From: Salinarimonas ramus
Lineage (GTDB): Bacteria; Pseudomonadota; Alphaproteobacteria; Rhizobiales; Beijerinckiaceae
Length of the DNA stretch: 64,000 nucleotides
Direction: 5' to 3'
Assembly (NCBI RefSeq): GCF_014645695.1
Contig: NZ_BMMF01000012.1
Coordinates: 113,906-177,905, forward strand
Position 1 is the first letter of the stretch. Every line of letters starts with the position of its first letter. The notes under the pieces are model-generated. The model did no database searches. It was given only the letters and a program-made list of their open reading frames with translations, and was not told the DNA's origin. Both the position numbers and the translations under genes were made by a program. This document shows positions 24,942 through 36,116 of the stretch, in pieces.

Positions 24942-26468
24942 ATGAGCTCTTGGACCTCGGGCTACGTCGCCGATCTGGGTTACACGCACGGCTTCTATCG
25001 TGAGCTCGTCCCGGAGCTCTTGCGCTTCGTGGCGCTCGCCAAGGGCACGCGGGCGCCGGCGTCGGGCGCGCCGCTGACCTATTGCGAGCTCGGCTGTGGG
25101 CAGGGCTTCTCGGCGAACCTGATCGCGGCGGCGAATCCGCACGTCGAGGTGTACGCCACCGACTTCAACCCCGCCCAGATCGCCGGCGCCCAGGCGCTCG
25201 CCCGCGAGGCGGGGACGCCCAACGTCCACTTCTTCGATCACGCCTTCGCGGAGTTCCTGGAGGAGCCGGGGCTGCCGCAATTCGACATGATCTGCCTGCA
25301 CGGCATCTACAGCTGGATCGCGGCCGAGCATCGCGCCACCATCGTCGAGTTCGTCCGCCGCAAGCTCAAGCCCGGCGGCCTGGCTTACGTCTCCTACAAT
25401 TGCCTGCCCGGCTGGTCCGCCGCCGCGCCCATGCGCCATCTCATGGTGCAGCACGCGAAGTCCGCCGGCGGCCCGACCACCGCCCGCGTCGAGGGCGCGC
25501 TCGGCTTCGTCGAGCGGGTGCTCGGCACGGAGGCCGCCTATTTCAAGCAGAACCCCGTCGCCGGCCCGCGCTTCGAGAAGCTGAAGGGCCAGAACCGCGC
25601 CTACCTCGCGCACGAGTACTTCAACGAGGCCTGGACGCTGCTCTACTTCTCCGACGTGGCGCGCGAGATGGGCGAGGCCAAGCTGAGCTACGTCGGCTCC
25701 GCCGCGCTGCTCGAGCATATCGACGCGATCAACCTCTCCGACGACCAGCAGAAGCTGATGGCGGAGATCGTCGATCCGGTCCTGCGCGAGACCGTGCGGG
25801 ACTACATGATCAACCAGCAATTCCGCCGGGACGTCTTCGCCAAGGGCACGGTGTCGTACGATTCCGTCACCTACCGCAATGCCTGGGGCGACACCCGCTT
25901 CGCGCTCTCCACGCCCCGCGAGGACGTGCCCATGAAGGTGAACGGCGCCCGCGGCGAGGCGAACCTCCAGCCGGAGAGCTACGAGCCCCTGCTCGCCGCC
26001 TTCGCCTCGGGGCCGAAGACCGTGCGCGACCTCGTCGCCGATCCCACGATCGCCGCGCTCGGCTGGGCGCGCCTGACGCAGGCGCTGGCCGTCCTCGTCG
26101 GCGCGGGCCATCTCCAGCCGTCCCTGCCCGAGAAGGGGCTCGGCGAGCGCCGCAAGCGCACGCAGGCCTTCAACAGGGCGGTGTGCGAGCGCGCCCGCGG
26201 CTCCGCCGACCTCGCCTTCCTCGCCTCGCCCGTCACCGGCGGCGGGGTGACCGTCGACCGCTTCCAGCAGCTCTTCCTGCTCGCGCGGGCGGACAAGATC
26301 GACGACCCGGCCGCCTTCGCCTGGTCCGTCCTCAACGGCCAGGGCCAGCGCCTCGTGCGCGACGGCAAGCCCATCGAGAGCCCCGAGGAGAACCTCGCGG
26401 AACTCCGCACCCGGTTCGAGGCGTTCGAGAAGCGCCTGCCCGTCCTCCAGCAGCTGGGAATCGCCTGA
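24942..26468 (+). CDS. Class I methyltransferase with methyltransferase regulatory domain
   Basis: A 508-residue protein. The N-terminal catalytic domain has SAM motif I CELGCGQGFSANLIAAANP at about residues 47-65, followed by YATDFNPAQIAGAQAL, and the motif IV-like DMICLHGIYSWI. The middle (about 210-310) contains YLAHEYFNEAWTLLYFSDV, characteristic of the methyltransferase regulatory domain family (PF10119-like), and the C-terminal 200 residues are the usual extension. Substrates of this family are unknown, although several members occur near S-layer or glycan genes. It starts 160 bp after the S-layer terminator, and its stop overlaps the next start (TGATG). Confidence 0.85.
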   Translation: MSSWTSGYVADLGYTHGFYRELVPELLRFVALAKGTRAPASGAPLTYCELGCGQGFSANLIAAANPHVEVYATDFNPAQIAGAQALAREAGTPNVHFFDHAFAEFLEEPGLPQFDMICLHGIYSWIAAEHRATIVEFVRRKLKPGGLAYVSYNCLPGWSAAAPMRHLMVQHAKSAGGPTTARVEGALGFVERVLGTEAAYFKQNPVAGPRFEKLKGQNRAYLAHEYFNEAWTLLYFSDVAREMGEAKLSYVGSAALLEHIDAINLSDDQQKLMAEIVDPVLRETVRDYMINQQFRRDVFAKGTVSYDSVTYRNAWGDTRFALSTPREDVPMKVNGARGEANLQPESYEPLLAAFASGPKTVRDLVADPTIAALGWARLTQALAVLVGAGHLQPSLPEKGLGERRKRTQAFNRAVCERARGSADLAFLASPVTGGGVTVDRFQQLFLLARADKIDDPAAFAWSVLNGQGQRLVRDGKPIESPEENLAELRTRFEAFEKRLPVLQQLGIA

Positions 26469-26857
26469 TGCTCGCTCGTCACGTCACCGCCGGCGGCGCC
26501 GCCGCCTTCGCCCTGTCCGTCGCCCTCGTGGCCGCGCCGGTGGCCGCGCAGGATCTGGGCGGCACCTACGCCGTGCGCGGCACCAATCCCGGCGGCCAGG
26601 GGGAGTATCGCGGCGAGGTCGCCATCGTCCCCGCGGGCGAGGCGTGGCAGGTCGCCTGGACCATCGGCGGCGCCCGCCACGTCGGCACCGCCATCCTCAC
26701 CGGAGACACCCTCTCCGTCGTCTACCAGCCCGAAGGCGAGCTCCCCGGCATCGCCGTCTACGAGCTCCAGCCCGACGGCTCGCTGGAAGGCACCTGGACG
26801 GGCCTGGGCGGCAACGCGCTCGGCACGGAAGAATGGGTGCCCCGCGGGCGCAGCTGA
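26468..26857 (+). CDS. Small exported protein of unknown function
   Basis: A 129-residue protein with a clear Sec signal peptide: MLARHVTAGG, a hydrophobic AAAFALSVALVAAP stretch and a VAAQ cleavage site near residue 28. The mature part, about 100 residues, contains GTYAVRGTNPGGQGEYRGEV, AWQVAWTIGG and GTAILTGDTLSVVYQ, a small beta-sandwich pattern as in periplasmic proteins of the fibronectin-like or DUF-type kind. It overlaps the stop codon of the methyltransferase gene by one base and is surely co-expressed with it. I do not recognise a function. Confidence 0.8.
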   Translation: MLARHVTAGGAAAFALSVALVAAPVAAQDLGGTYAVRGTNPGGQGEYRGEVAIVPAGEAWQVAWTIGGARHVGTAILTGDTLSVVYQPEGELPGIAVYELQPDGSLEGTWTGLGGNALGTEEWVPRGRS

Positions 26858-26882
26858 GCGGGGCGAGGGGCCGGAAGCCGAG

Positions 26883-28025
26883 ATGACGCACGAACGAAGG
26901 CCGGCAGCAGCCCTGCTTCCGGCCGAGCCGCGGATCGTCGGCTCTCCGCGAGAGCAGGAGCTGACCGCGCGGTTCCTCGCGCCGGCGATCGCCGATCTCG
27001 AGGCGCTGTTCCTGCGCGCGAGGGACGAGCTCGACCCGATCCTCGCACAGCGCCAACCCGCGAAGGCCGGCAAGCGCTACCCGCTCTCCCAATGCCTCGA
27101 GATCTCCATGGCCGTCGCGGCCTATCTCCGTTCGGATCGCGCCGACGCGCTGACCGGTGCGGCCGGGGCGGGGCGCACGGCTTTGCGCTCGTTCCAGCGC
27201 GCGGGGGGCTCCTTCCGGCGCGTCTGGGGCGATCTGCGCGGGCAGTACTTCCAGAACGCTTTTCAGCTCGGGACGCTCTACGTCGACGTCGCCAACGACA
27301 CGGTCGATCCGGCCAAGCGCAAGGTCGAGATCCTGCCGTTCGACGGTGCGGGCCTGTCGCCGATCCGGGATTTCGCGCATTTCGCCCGGATCGCGCGATC
27401 GTACTGGAGCGCCGAGGTCTTTCCGAACCATGTGGTTCCGAGCCTGGCGCCGCATTGCCCCCTCATCCTGATCGGCCCGACGGGCTCGCTGCGGCTGCAC
27501 GACGCCACCGACTACATGGTGTCGCTGGCGCGGGCGGGGGCCTTTTGCGCGAGCGAGGTCGCGCTGCGTGCCGCTCCCCTGCGACAGGACGTGTTCGACC
27601 GCGCGGCGTTCGCGCTGCGGGGTGCGGGGCTCGCGCTGGCGCGATCGCCGCAGGAGGGACGCGCGCTGGCTCTTCAGGCCTGCCGCGTGCAGCGCGCGCG
27701 GCGCTGGCACCACGCACCCGAGATCGTTCCCCGCATCGCGCGGGATGCGGGCCGGGCCAACGAACATCTTGCGGCCGACGAACGCCGCCGCGCAGCCGAG
27801 GAGACCCCCGTGCAGACGATCACGATCGACGGAACCGAGTACCGCCTCGCGGACCTCGGCGAGGACGCCCGCGCCCAGCTCGGGATGCTGCAAGCCACCG
27901 ACGCCGAGATCACCCGCCTCGAGACGCAGCTCGCCATCGCCCGTACCGCGAGGAACGCCTACGCGAACGCCCTGCGCGCGGCGCTGGCGAAGGCGGAGGA
28001 CGGGGCGGTGAGGCGGGTGGGGTGA
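26883..28025 (+). CDS. Conserved-looking protein of unknown function with C-terminal DUF6447-like segment
   Basis: A 380-residue protein starting at ATG 26883, 25 bp after the exported protein. The body (about 20-300) is Ala/Arg-rich with blocks such as SQCLEISMAVAAYLRSDRAD, YFQNAFQLGTLYVDVANDTV and GAGLSPIRDFAHFARIARSY; I do not recognise it. The last 65 residues (TITIDGTEYRLADLGEDA, then AQLGMLQATDAEITRLETQL and ARTARNAYANAL) resemble, from memory, the small DUF6447 domain, a beta-hairpin plus helix. No signal peptide is seen. Three co-directional genes between two S-layer-type genes suggest a shared task in making or modifying the surface layer, which is inference. Confidence 0.7.
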   Translation: MTHERRPAAALLPAEPRIVGSPREQELTARFLAPAIADLEALFLRARDELDPILAQRQPAKAGKRYPLSQCLEISMAVAAYLRSDRADALTGAAGAGRTALRSFQRAGGSFRRVWGDLRGQYFQNAFQLGTLYVDVANDTVDPAKRKVEILPFDGAGLSPIRDFAHFARIARSYWSAEVFPNHVVPSLAPHCPLILIGPTGSLRLHDATDYMVSLARAGAFCASEVALRAAPLRQDVFDRAAFALRGAGLALARSPQEGRALALQACRVQRARRWHHAPEIVPRIARDAGRANEHLAADERRRAAEETPVQTITIDGTEYRLADLGEDARAQLGMLQATDAEITRLETQLAIARTARNAYANALRAALAKAEDGAVRRVG

Positions 28026-28052
28026 TCAGGGGAGGTGGGGGGCGAGACGGAA

Positions 28053-28117
28053 AACCCCGCCTCCGGGGGAGGCGGGGTTCGAGTGGGGGCGGCGAGCCGG
28101 AAGGCTCGCCGTTTTTT
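28053..28117. terminator. Two stacked hairpins between convergent genes
   Basis: Hairpin one has a 12-bp perfect stem (28053-28064 with 28068-28079). Hairpin two has a 9-bp stem (28090-28098 with 28103-28111) with a GGAA loop and a run of six T, a good plus-strand terminator. They separate the unknown gene (stop 28025) from the convergent minus-strand gene (stop 28129). Confidence 0.85.
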
Positions 28118-28128
28118 CGGTGGGCCGC

Positions 28129-30885
<2,757 letters not shown>

Positions 30886-30932
30886 CCCAACCACCTTGTT
30901 GCCGTTACGCCGGTGATGTTAAGTCCGGCGCA

Positions 30933-30960
30933 ACCTTAACCAGACGTTAAGCAATGTCAA
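30933..30960 (-). promoter_or_regulatory. Candidate promoter for the beta-helix/DUF4214 gene
   Basis: Read on the minus strand, TTGACA (30960-30955) and TAAGGT (30938-30933) are separated by 16 bp, within an unusually AT-rich stretch (about 30900-31010). The distance to ATG 30885 is about 48 bp. Confidence 0.45.
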
Positions 30961-31099
30961 TTGATGGATCCAATTTTGGTTAAATCATCCGTTATTATCC
31001 TTATTGGCTCGGAGGAATTCTCCGGACCGGCGGCTTGAGGAGCGTGTCAAGAAGTCTACGACCTTGTGAGCCCGTGATCGCTCCATCGTAAGCCTCCCG

Positions 31100-32530
31100 T
31101 TAGCGCCGCGGACCACGCCGCCTGCGCCTGAGCGCACAGCACCTTCCGGGATTGCCTTTCCAGCCCATCGGACAGATCAGCCCCATCTGCTCGATCCGGC
31201 CTCGATATTCCTCGGCCTGCGACCCGCGGTCCGATTGGTGGATGCAGCCCGCAGCCGGTCTGCGCGAGAAGATTGCCGCGCTCTTCCACCTTGATCGCCG
31301 TTCGACAGCCGCCGTCGGAGCCGGCGAAGAGCACGTCTTCCTGGTGAGAGCGAGGAGCCTGATCGCGCGCTCGAAGCCGTTAATACCGCGTTCGACGCGC
31401 CCGTCACCGAGGAAGCGGGAGAGGCTGTCCCCGCGTGCGCGAGCATAGCGGATCGCCTCGGCGAGCCTTGTCTGTCCGCTGGTGCGGTCGAGCAGGGTAC
31501 GCAGGAAGGCGCCGAGCGCCTCGACGAGCGATACCGATGCGGCCTGGCGGGCGGCGCGACGCTCGTCGGACACGAGCTCGCGGATCTCGCTCTCGACGGC
31601 GTAGATGACGCCGATACGCTCAATAGCCTCGCTGGCGATCGACGCCCCGCTGGCGGCGGCGAGCTCGTAGAACCGGCGGCGCACGTGAGCCCGATAGAAG
31701 GCGGGCGTCACGCCGCGCTCGACGAGCGCGTTGTAGCCGGCACAGCCATCGATCTGAATTACGCCACGGAGGCCGTCGCGATGGGTGAGCGGGCGCTCGC
31801 TCGTCGGATCGGGCTCGGAGACGAAGACGACCGCCGGCGTGTCCGTGCCCGCCCACGGCCGATCGTCACGGACATAGGCCCAGAGCTGGCCGGTCTGGGT
31901 GCGCCCCCGCCCGGGGTCGAACGCGCCCGGGATCGAACACCGGCGTTGGTGGTCTCGTCGGCGAAGAGCTTGGGCGAGACCTTCAGCGCCGCCAGCATGC
32001 GCGCGTGGACGGGCTTGAGCAGGAAGGCCGCCCGGCCGACCAAGTCCGTGAGCGTCGAGCCTTGAAGGGCGATTGCGCGGCAACGGTCAATCTGCGCCTT
32101 ACGAAAGAGCGGCAGATGGTCGGCGTACATCGCGACGGGATGTGGGCGACGGTCGCCTCCGTCGGGAGGGCGCCCTCGATCAGGCCGGCTGCCGCGGGCG
32201 CCCGCCGCACGCCATCCCCGCAGGGCCGACAGGCGTGTTCGAGCTGGCGGAGGGCGAGCACCCGGGACTGGGCGGGGATGACGTCGAGCCGCTCGGAGAC
32301 GTCCTCCCCGATGCAATGGAGCGCGCCCCGGCAGCAGGGGCAGCTCCTGTCCGCGATGTCCCCGACGCGCTCGATTTGGGGCCCGCGGATCGCGCCCTCC
32401 TCGATCCGCTTCGCGAACAGGCAAACGCCGGTCCCGTCCAAGACCAGCAGCTACACTGGGTCGGCGCGCTTCGCGCGGAAGACGTAGATCACGTTCGAGA
32501 ATCGGTCGGCGCTCATCTCGTCGCGCACCA
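31100..32530 (-). pseudogene. Eroded IS66 tnpB-tnpC (transposase) with internal deletion
   Basis: Reading leftward, a TnpB remnant (VIYVFRAKRADPV, then an in-frame TAG, then DGTGVCLFAKRIEEG) runs directly into the TnpC zinc-finger region (CPCCRGALHCIGEDVSERLD). The TnpC N-terminal coiled coil is therefore missing. Downstream, in shifted frames, are the helix-turn and catalytic segments: YADHLPLFRKAQIDR, SPKLFADETT, DPGRGRTQTGQLWAYVRDDR, DGCAGYNALVERG and HVRRRFYEL. At least two frameshifts and the deletion make it inactive. Confidence 0.85.
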
Positions 32531-32662
32531 GGGCGGCGAGCCTTCCGCGCCGTTGCGGACGGCGACCGGCGTCGTCGCTATCATCACGTTCGCCGCCCCC
32601 GAGGACCCGATCACGACGGCGACCTCAGAGCCGCGATCACCGCCGCGACGGTCGCGGCGTCC

Positions 32663-33103
32663 TCACCGCGACTGCTCCTCAAAAAACGCAGTCGATCTCC
32701 AGCCCAACGGGCGCAGTGCCTCGTCCGACCGGGCGCGCCGGCGCTCTGCAGCGCCTCGACTTCTTCGGCTCGGACGGCGGTAGTTCTTTAAGGACCGCCG
32801 GCTCGAAGCCGGGTCGATCGTCGCCCTGCGCACAACCGGCCCAGGGGGCCTGCGCGCCTCGCAGCGCCACGTGAGCAGCTGCTGCAGCGTCAGGCGATGC
32901 CGGCGCGCGATCTCGGACACGAGCGCGCCCGGCTCGAGCGCCTCGGTGACGATCTCGACCTTCTCGTCCGCGCTCCAATGCCGGCACCCACAAGCACCGT
33001 TGATCACCTCGAGCCGACGCACCAAGCGCTGCAGCTCGAGCGTAGGCTCAAGTCCAAACACGATCGATCTGCGACCCACCGACATATCCAGAGGCTCGCC
33101 CAT
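32663..33103 (-). pseudogene. IS66 family tnpA remnant
   Basis: The helix-turn-helix part of an IS66 accessory protein is clear: CRHWSADEKVEIVTEALEPG followed by SEIARRHRLTLQQLLTWR. Toward the end the proper reading frame changes; the FEPAVLKELPPSEP and PVGLEIDCVF segments are in another frame, so the gene is frameshifted. It precedes the tnpB-tnpC relic in the normal IS66 order. Confidence 0.8.
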
Positions 33104-33570
33104 CAGCTCTCGGCGAGAAAGGTGGGCCAGGACAGTGCTTACCGGCGTGTGCCGGGGCGGCGATCCGCAGCGCGTCAGGACCTGCCGACGCGCGAACGCA
33201 CGCTGGGTCGAGGACGAGCGGACGCGCTATCCAACGAACAACACGCTCGGAAGAGCAGTTTCGAGGCAAACGAGGTGCAGCGACCAGGCCTCACCCCCTC
33301 CGAGAGCGGTCGTCCGGCCGGACGCACTTGTATAAAATGTCTACATAAGCTTATGATTGTATAAAGCCGGCTTCGTAGCCTCAAAGTCTTTACCGAATCT
33401 CGTCGAATTCATATGTAATATCAAGGGTTTATGCTCATATGGCTGCAGGTAGAGCGCTTCTCGAACGATCCATTTACTATAGGCGGCAGTTTTTGTTGTT
33501 TGCGAAATGCGCTCTGATTAGATGGATTGCAGCGCTCAGAGGCGCTCTTCCAGCCTCATGGAGAAGACAG
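33104..33570. other. Intergenic, with an AT-rich stretch; no recognised gene
   Basis: The left half is GC-rich and may still be IS66-derived. From about 33330 to 33490 the base composition drops sharply, with several TATAAA/TATAAT-like words, a likely promoter area for the gene starting at 33571. The open frame of that gene extends back to 33439 but without protein-like sequence. Confidence 0.5.
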
Positions 33571-34293
33571 ATGCCCACGATCGAACCGGCCGCACCCTTC
33601 ACGGACATCGCCGATCTGCAGCTCGCAGTCTACATCGGAGCGCAGGTATTCACTCCCGAAATGCTCGACGAGAATGGCGCAAACCTGCTTGTCGCTGCGA
33701 TCGCAGCGCGGCTGCGGCGCTCGATGCCGCAGGTCGTCGGCGACGCGCGGGTCATCGGTGCTGACCCGGAGCGCGTGCTCTCCTGCCTGGAGTCCATGCG
33801 AGCCGACGAGGTGGTCTGGTTATTCGACGGGATCTGCCGTTTCGATCGAGCGCGGGTGAACGGTGAAATCGACCCCAAGCCCGTGCCGAGCGCGGACGTG
33901 CTCGGATGGCTCGGCCTACTGCGATTGCAGGTTGTCGCGGACGGATACGTCGTCGTGGTTCTCTCGAACTGGGCGGCGTGGACCTCGCACATTCCGACGA
34001 TCCGGGCCTCCATGGCTTCCGACGACGTGGAGCGCGTTCAGCGCCGGCTGATCGACATCGCCTCGGCAATTCTCGCTGGAGACCAGACGCGCTGCCCCGA
34101 CGCGTGTCACCTCGCGGCGAGCATCGCCGCCGCGAGTGACATGAACTTGTTTCGTGTACGCGAGATCGACGGTTTCACCTCCAAGCTGGAAGCGCTCGAG
34201 CTCTGCGATTTGAGGGCCGACTTCGCCGATGGCTCACTTCCGCTGCGCCTGGTCGCCGGTGTGAACGCCCCCAGCTCGACGAGGCGAGGTTGA
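33571..34293 (+). CDS. Unknown protein (ends in GVNAP-containing tail)
   Basis: A 240-residue protein starting at ATG 33571, preceded by GGAGA. It has no signal peptide or membrane helix; a hydrophobic stretch at about 120-145 (ADVLGWLGLLRLQVVADGYV and VVVLSNWAAW) looks like a core beta-alpha unit. No family was recognised. The C-terminus PLRLVAGVNAPSSTRRG resembles the C-terminus of the product of the gene at 35273 (LLVSGVNAP), and both proteins have an N-terminal motif of the type L-x-x-V-x-I/G. It is convergent with the winged-helix gene, only 34 bp apart. It sits beside an IS66 relic in a patch of mixed base composition, suggesting acquisition by transfer. Confidence 0.65.
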   Translation: MPTIEPAAPFTDIADLQLAVYIGAQVFTPEMLDENGANLLVAAIAARLRRSMPQVVGDARVIGADPERVLSCLESMRADEVVWLFDGICRFDRARVNGEIDPKPVPSADVLGWLGLLRLQVVADGYVVVVLSNWAAWTSHIPTIRASMASDDVERVQRRLIDIASAILAGDQTRCPDACHLAASIAAASDMNLFRVREIDGFTSKLEALELCDLRADFADGSLPLRLVAGVNAPSSTRRG

Positions 34294-34327
34294 ACAAGAT
34301 GCGGGTGAAGGCGCTCGACTGGTCTCG

Positions 34328-35098
34328 CTAAACCTCTATCTGGCCGAGATCTCGAGCGATAGCTCGCTCAAGCTCGATCTGATCGAGTAACGCATCGATG
34401 TGAGCACGTGTATCCTTCCCGGAGTGGCGCCGATGCCTACTCGGATTAATGATGTCGAACACGGTCGACTTCGGCGGGAAGCCTCGCGGAAGCTGCGACC
34501 ACGGCGTTCGGGTACGTCTAACAAAGAAGTAGGCGTCAATGACGGCACGCAAGTCCGTATTCGGCGAAACGGAGACTCGTTTTCTGATCTCAGGCTCGAT
34601 CGTCAGCCACTCTCCGTCATCGAGCCGATCGGGAAGAAGCTCGGAAACGAGGGAGCTTCTTGTTCGCGTGGGGGAGCGTGCATGCGGATTTTCCGGGGAG
34701 ACGAGAACCGGCTGCGGCGTGCTCAGACGTGCCGCCGCCTTAGCGAGGAGCGCCAGGGCAAACGAGCTCGGGACAACGTGACGAACGCGTCCGTCGGTCG
34801 GGGCGTCGATCTTCTGGAGCAAGCCGAAGCCGCCCTTGCGAGCATCGGAGCCGAGCTGGTTCGTGTGCCGAACGGTCGCGAAGTACGACAAGCCGACCTC
34901 GTTGGCGAGCGCGTCGATCCCGAGCGTCTGTCCGCGCAAATGAGCGCGCACGACGGCGAGGATGATGGCGAGGCCGACGAGAGAAAGGTTCGGCGCGGTC
35001 GACCGCAGCGCGGACACGAATTCTTCGACCGGGCCGAGAACTCGAAGAACCGTGTCCGCGTCGGGGGGGCGATCGGCCTTCGAATCGTTCGCGGACAT
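34328..35098 (-). CDS. Winged-helix protein fused to a DUF4096/IS5-transposase-type DNA-binding domain
   Basis: A 256-residue protein. ATG 35098 is preferred, with GGAGG 14 bases upstream; the frame stays open to 35182. Residues about 30-90 look like a MarR-type winged helix: LSLVGLAIILAVVRAHLRG, then LGIDALANEVGLSYFATVRH. Residues about 160-235 resemble the N-terminal domain of IS5/IS4-type transposases: DGEWLTIEPEIRKR, TDLRAVIDAYFFVRRTRTPW, SQLPRGFPPKSTVFDIINPS. The DDE catalytic domain is absent. This may be a transposase-derived DNA-binding domain captured by a regulator. It lies between two unknown genes on the other strand (33571, 35273) and could control them; the 174 bp before the 35273 start are shared with its own upstream region. 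Confidence 0.6.
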   Translation of the reverse strand: MSANDSKADRPPDADTVLRVLGPVEEFVSALRSTAPNLSLVGLAIILAVVRAHLRGQTLGIDALANEVGLSYFATVRHTNQLGSDARKGGFGLLQKIDAPTDGRVRHVVPSSFALALLAKAAARLSTPQPVLVSPENPHARSPTRTRSSLVSELLPDRLDDGEWLTIEPEIRKRVSVSPNTDLRAVIDAYFFVRRTRTPWSQLPRGFPPKSTVFDIINPSRHRRHSGKDTRAHIDALLDQIELERAIARDLGQIEV

Positions 35099-35272
35099 GC
35101 TGATCCGCTTACCTCCGCAGCGGCACCGAGGCAAGTGCCTCGGACGGGCAGCTTTCGAGCCGAGGTACACGGAGATGATCACTGCGCGGTGCCTGCGGAC
35201 AAGTTCGGGTTTCTTGCTTTCAGCCTGCCAGTCGGCACACGCGCGATCACCGGATCACAGTGAGAGGATGCC

Positions 35273-36007
35273 ATGAAGACGAAGACGTCGGCGGTGGTCG
35301 TCGCCCCCGCCTTGAACGAAGCAGACGGAAAGTTTCTGCTGAGCGTCGGGATCAGCGAGTACGGGCTCTTCAGAGATCCGGACGAGCCCATCACGGATTT
35401 GATCGACGATATCGAGCAGCGGCTCGTCATTGCGCTGGATCATTGGGATCCACACGTCCGGCTGTTCGAGGCGCTGACGAGAGGGAGTGCACGCCGGTGC
35501 CTGTCGGCCTTGAAATTCATGGACGCCTCTACGCGACGGGATTGGGCCAACTCGATCATCCGCTCGGCGTCGGAGCTCGAAGAGCCCGTGCCGCCCTTGC
35601 CGGCGAGACTCGACGGAAGGAGCGCCGTTCGCCCCGGGGCGGCACGCCCGGCGCGACGACCGGCGAGCGGTGTCGTGATGATCCGCCGATTGCTCGAGGG
35701 CTGGACGGTCCTGCCGTTCTTCGCAAAGCTCACGTCATCGCTCAGGGAGGACGAACGGAACGTTTCTGGGCGGCTTCGCGAGCTGATCGCCGTCATGGAA
35801 AATAGCGACGAGGCTCCTTCTACTTGCCCGTCGACGCGCGCCGCGGCGTTCGCCTTGGCCCGCTCCGTGGGCTCGCCGCTGGTGCTGGTCGACCTGAGGT
35901 GGGGCAAGAAGCCAATCGTCGAGGCCATGGCGGCCCCGCTGCTGCGCGACGCAATCCGCCTCGGACACGTGCGAAACCTGCTCGTCTCGGGTGTCAACGC
36001 CCCGTGA
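35273..36007 (+). CDS. Unknown protein (ends in GVNAP)
   Basis: A 244-residue protein starting at ATG 35273 after GAGAGGA. It contains LLSVGISEYGLFRDPDEPIT, a proline/arginine-rich linker around 112-130 and a C-terminal half with VMIRRLLEGWTVLPFFAKL. The end, GHVRNLLVSGVNAP, is shared in kind with the protein at 33571, suggesting a common ancestor or a shared C-terminal recognition tag. It diverges from the winged-helix gene. I recognise no family. The gene lies 109 bp before the 3' end of the broken galE. Confidence 0.65.
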   Translation: MKTKTSAVVVAPALNEADGKFLLSVGISEYGLFRDPDEPITDLIDDIEQRLVIALDHWDPHVRLFEALTRGSARRCLSALKFMDASTRRDWANSIIRSASELEEPVPPLPARLDGRSAVRPGAARPARRPASGVVMIRRLLEGWTVLPFFAKLTSSLREDERNVSGRLRELIAVMENSDEAPSTCPSTRAAAFALARSVGSPLVLVDLRWGKKPIVEAMAAPLLRDAIRLGHVRNLLVSGVNAP

Positions 36008-36116
36008 CGGCATCGTCGGCCTCAACGGAACGGTTCGGCGCAGCATCCCGGGTGGTCCTGACGAACGGGCGTGCACCGCGTCGCTCGATGCGAGCCGCAG
36101 TGGATCATTTCTCTCG

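Larger units (their letters stand above)
31056..33103 (-). mobile_element. Degenerate IS66-family insertion sequence
   Basis: The tnpA, tnpB and tnpC remnants are in canonical order over about 2 kb. I could not define terminal inverted repeats or a target duplication by eye, so the limits are those of the recognisable coding remnants. Confidence 0.8.

Noticed and set aside
28053..28117. Stacked hairpins considered as a small RNA gene
   Set aside because: Position between convergent stop codons and the T-run fit terminators; no promoter is seen.
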